Shown piece after piece: positions 12,919-13,569 of a DNA stretch of 13,569 nt. The DNA comes from CAYONP01 sp964405335 (GTDB taxonomy: Bacteria; Armatimonadota; UBA10988). A model generated the notes under the pieces. It saw nothing but the letters and a program-made list of their open reading frames with translations, was not told the DNA's origin and made no database searches. The stretch covers positions 1 through 13,569 of the forward strand of contig CAYONP010000129.1 in NCBI GenBank assembly GCA_964405335.1. The letters are read 5' to 3'. Both the position numbers and the translations under genes were made by a program. Numbering within the stretch: the stretch's first letter is position 1; each line of letters begins with the position of its first letter.

Positions 12919-13422
12919 CTACGCCGTTCGGCGGACCGGGTTCTCAGGATCGTTGGCCCATCGCGCTGGGTTGTCGCGGATGTACTGCTCAATCCTGGCC
13001 AGGTCCAACTCGTCCCGCACGATGTGCTCGTAGTAGTTCCGCTGCCAGAATGGACCACACCACCCATGCTCGTCACGGGCACGCCGCGTGACCGTCGATT
13101 TGAACCCGCCGACGATCGCGCCGAGCGGGGCAACCGGCCGGCCGTCGTCGGTCTCGGCCAACCACAGCACGGCGTGAAGGTGGTTCGGCATCACCACGAA
13201 GGCACCGAGCCGCATCGCCGGCCGGATCTCGCGCGTGTGGAGGAGCTCTGTTTCGACCAGCTCTCCAAGCGGCGTGAGGCCCGCCGAATCGCCAGCGATG
13301 CGGGCCAGCACATCGCCGCGTTGAGCCGTGCAGATGGTGATGTAGTATGCGCCGGCGGCAGCGTAGTCCCAGTCGCGGAGGCGGATCGTGCGGCGGCTCT
13401 CGCGTAGCGGCGTCAATGGCAT
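12919..13422 (-). CDS. REP-associated tyrosine transposase (RAYT, Y1_Tnp)
   Basis: This is a 167-residue single-strand nuclease of the IS200/IS605-like HUH family. It is the subgroup thought to mobilise REP hairpins by cutting near a GTAG tetranucleotide. Visible motifs: RRTIRLRDWDYAAAGAYYIT (10-29, typical RAYT N terminus), the HUH pair in MPNHLHAVLWL (His81, His83), PLGAIVGGFKS (99-109) and QRNYYEHIVRDELDL (127-141) with the catalytic Tyr at 130 or 131, then YIRDNPARW. Length and motifs are intact, so it may be active. No Shine-Dalgarno site is evident before ATG 13422. It is flanked on both sides by inverted REP arrays. The closest alternative is a non-mobile domesticated copy, which is the usual view of RAYTs. 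Confidence 0.93.
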   Translation of the reverse strand: MPLTPLRESRRTIRLRDWDYAAAGAYYITICTAQRGDVLARIAGDSAGLTPLGELVETELLHTREIRPAMRLGAFVVMPNHLHAVLWLAETDDGRPVAPLGAIVGGFKSTVTRRARDEHGWCGPFWQRNYYEHIVRDELDLARIEQYIRDNPARWANDPENPVRRTA

Positions 13423-13514
13423 GGCGGGGTCACCGGGCGGGACGATTCGGCATCGGGCGGCGCACTCCCTTCGTCGGTTTCGGTGGCCGGTGGCGCACGG
13501 TGTGGTGGGGTTCG

Positions 13515-13569
13515 GGTCGGCGCGCGCAGCGCGCCGCTACGGGGTGGGCGTGGTCGTGGTCAGGTCGGC
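13515..13569 (-). repeat. right REP array, family 2, cut by window end
   Basis: Unit 13515-13542 is the exact reverse complement of the two left units. It is followed by a spacer (13543-13562) matching the left spacer at 18 of 20 positions in reverse complement, and the first 7 bases of another unit (13563-13569). The RAYT gene is thus enclosed by mirror-image REP arrays. Between the gene start and this array (13423-13514) I see nothing further. Confidence 0.88.

Noticed and set aside
13405..13414. GTAGCGGCG match to the REP head near the RAYT start
   Set aside because: It lies within the coding region and lacks the hairpin arms, so it is probably chance.

Overview
This is a high-GC window from a Gram-negative-type bacterium. 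It encodes an exported lipoprotein, a lipid-phosphate phosphatase and a glycosyltransferase 39 type membrane enzyme. The malate-dehydrogenase-like protein and the abundant intergenic palindromes resemble environmental lineages such as Planctomycetota, but the phylum is inference and not shown by any marker gene. Genes are dense and often overlap by 1-14 bases, and codon use is strongly G/C at third positions. The exception is the accessory gene at 9067-9555, which is visibly less biased.

Left part (1-1726): a poorly coding region ends in an ArsR-family repressor gene (837-1202, minus) with a 37-codon frame overlapping its stop. A palindrome, TTACATGTAA, occurs three times (282-291, 470-479, 1205-1214). 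Each copy lies exactly 7 bases from an ATG that begins Met-Asp/Glu-Ser. At arsR the palindrome covers the probable -10 and start codon, so autorepression is likely. The other two copies face outward from a 175-bp interval and have no convincing gene behind them.

Middle part (1727-8847): an XRE-HTH/TPR regulator is followed 12 bases later by a lipoprotein with CnaB-like and Big2-like domains. Convergent to these is hisI-hisG (histidine biosynthesis), coupled by an ATGA overlap. A divergent promoter region carries one sigma70-like promoter for hisIG and one for an atypical malate/lactate dehydrogenase, with a GGGGTCAG inverted repeat between them. Next is a minus-strand pair, an NDP-sugar epimerase/dehydratase and a DAO-family FAD oxidoreductase, separated by one base.

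Right part (8848-13569): a small DUF3805-like gene sits between two inverted pairs of REP hairpins (REPIN-like). After three further tandem hairpins comes an operon of PAP2 phosphatase, ArnT-like glycosyltransferase and DUF1854 protein, plausibly acting on envelope lipids. The window ends with a REP-associated tyrosine transposase (RAYT) bracketed by inverted arrays of a second REP family. Both REP families have a GTAG head and a 7-3-7 hairpin. The two strongest leads are the triple operator/start cassette around arsR and the RAYT/REP system.
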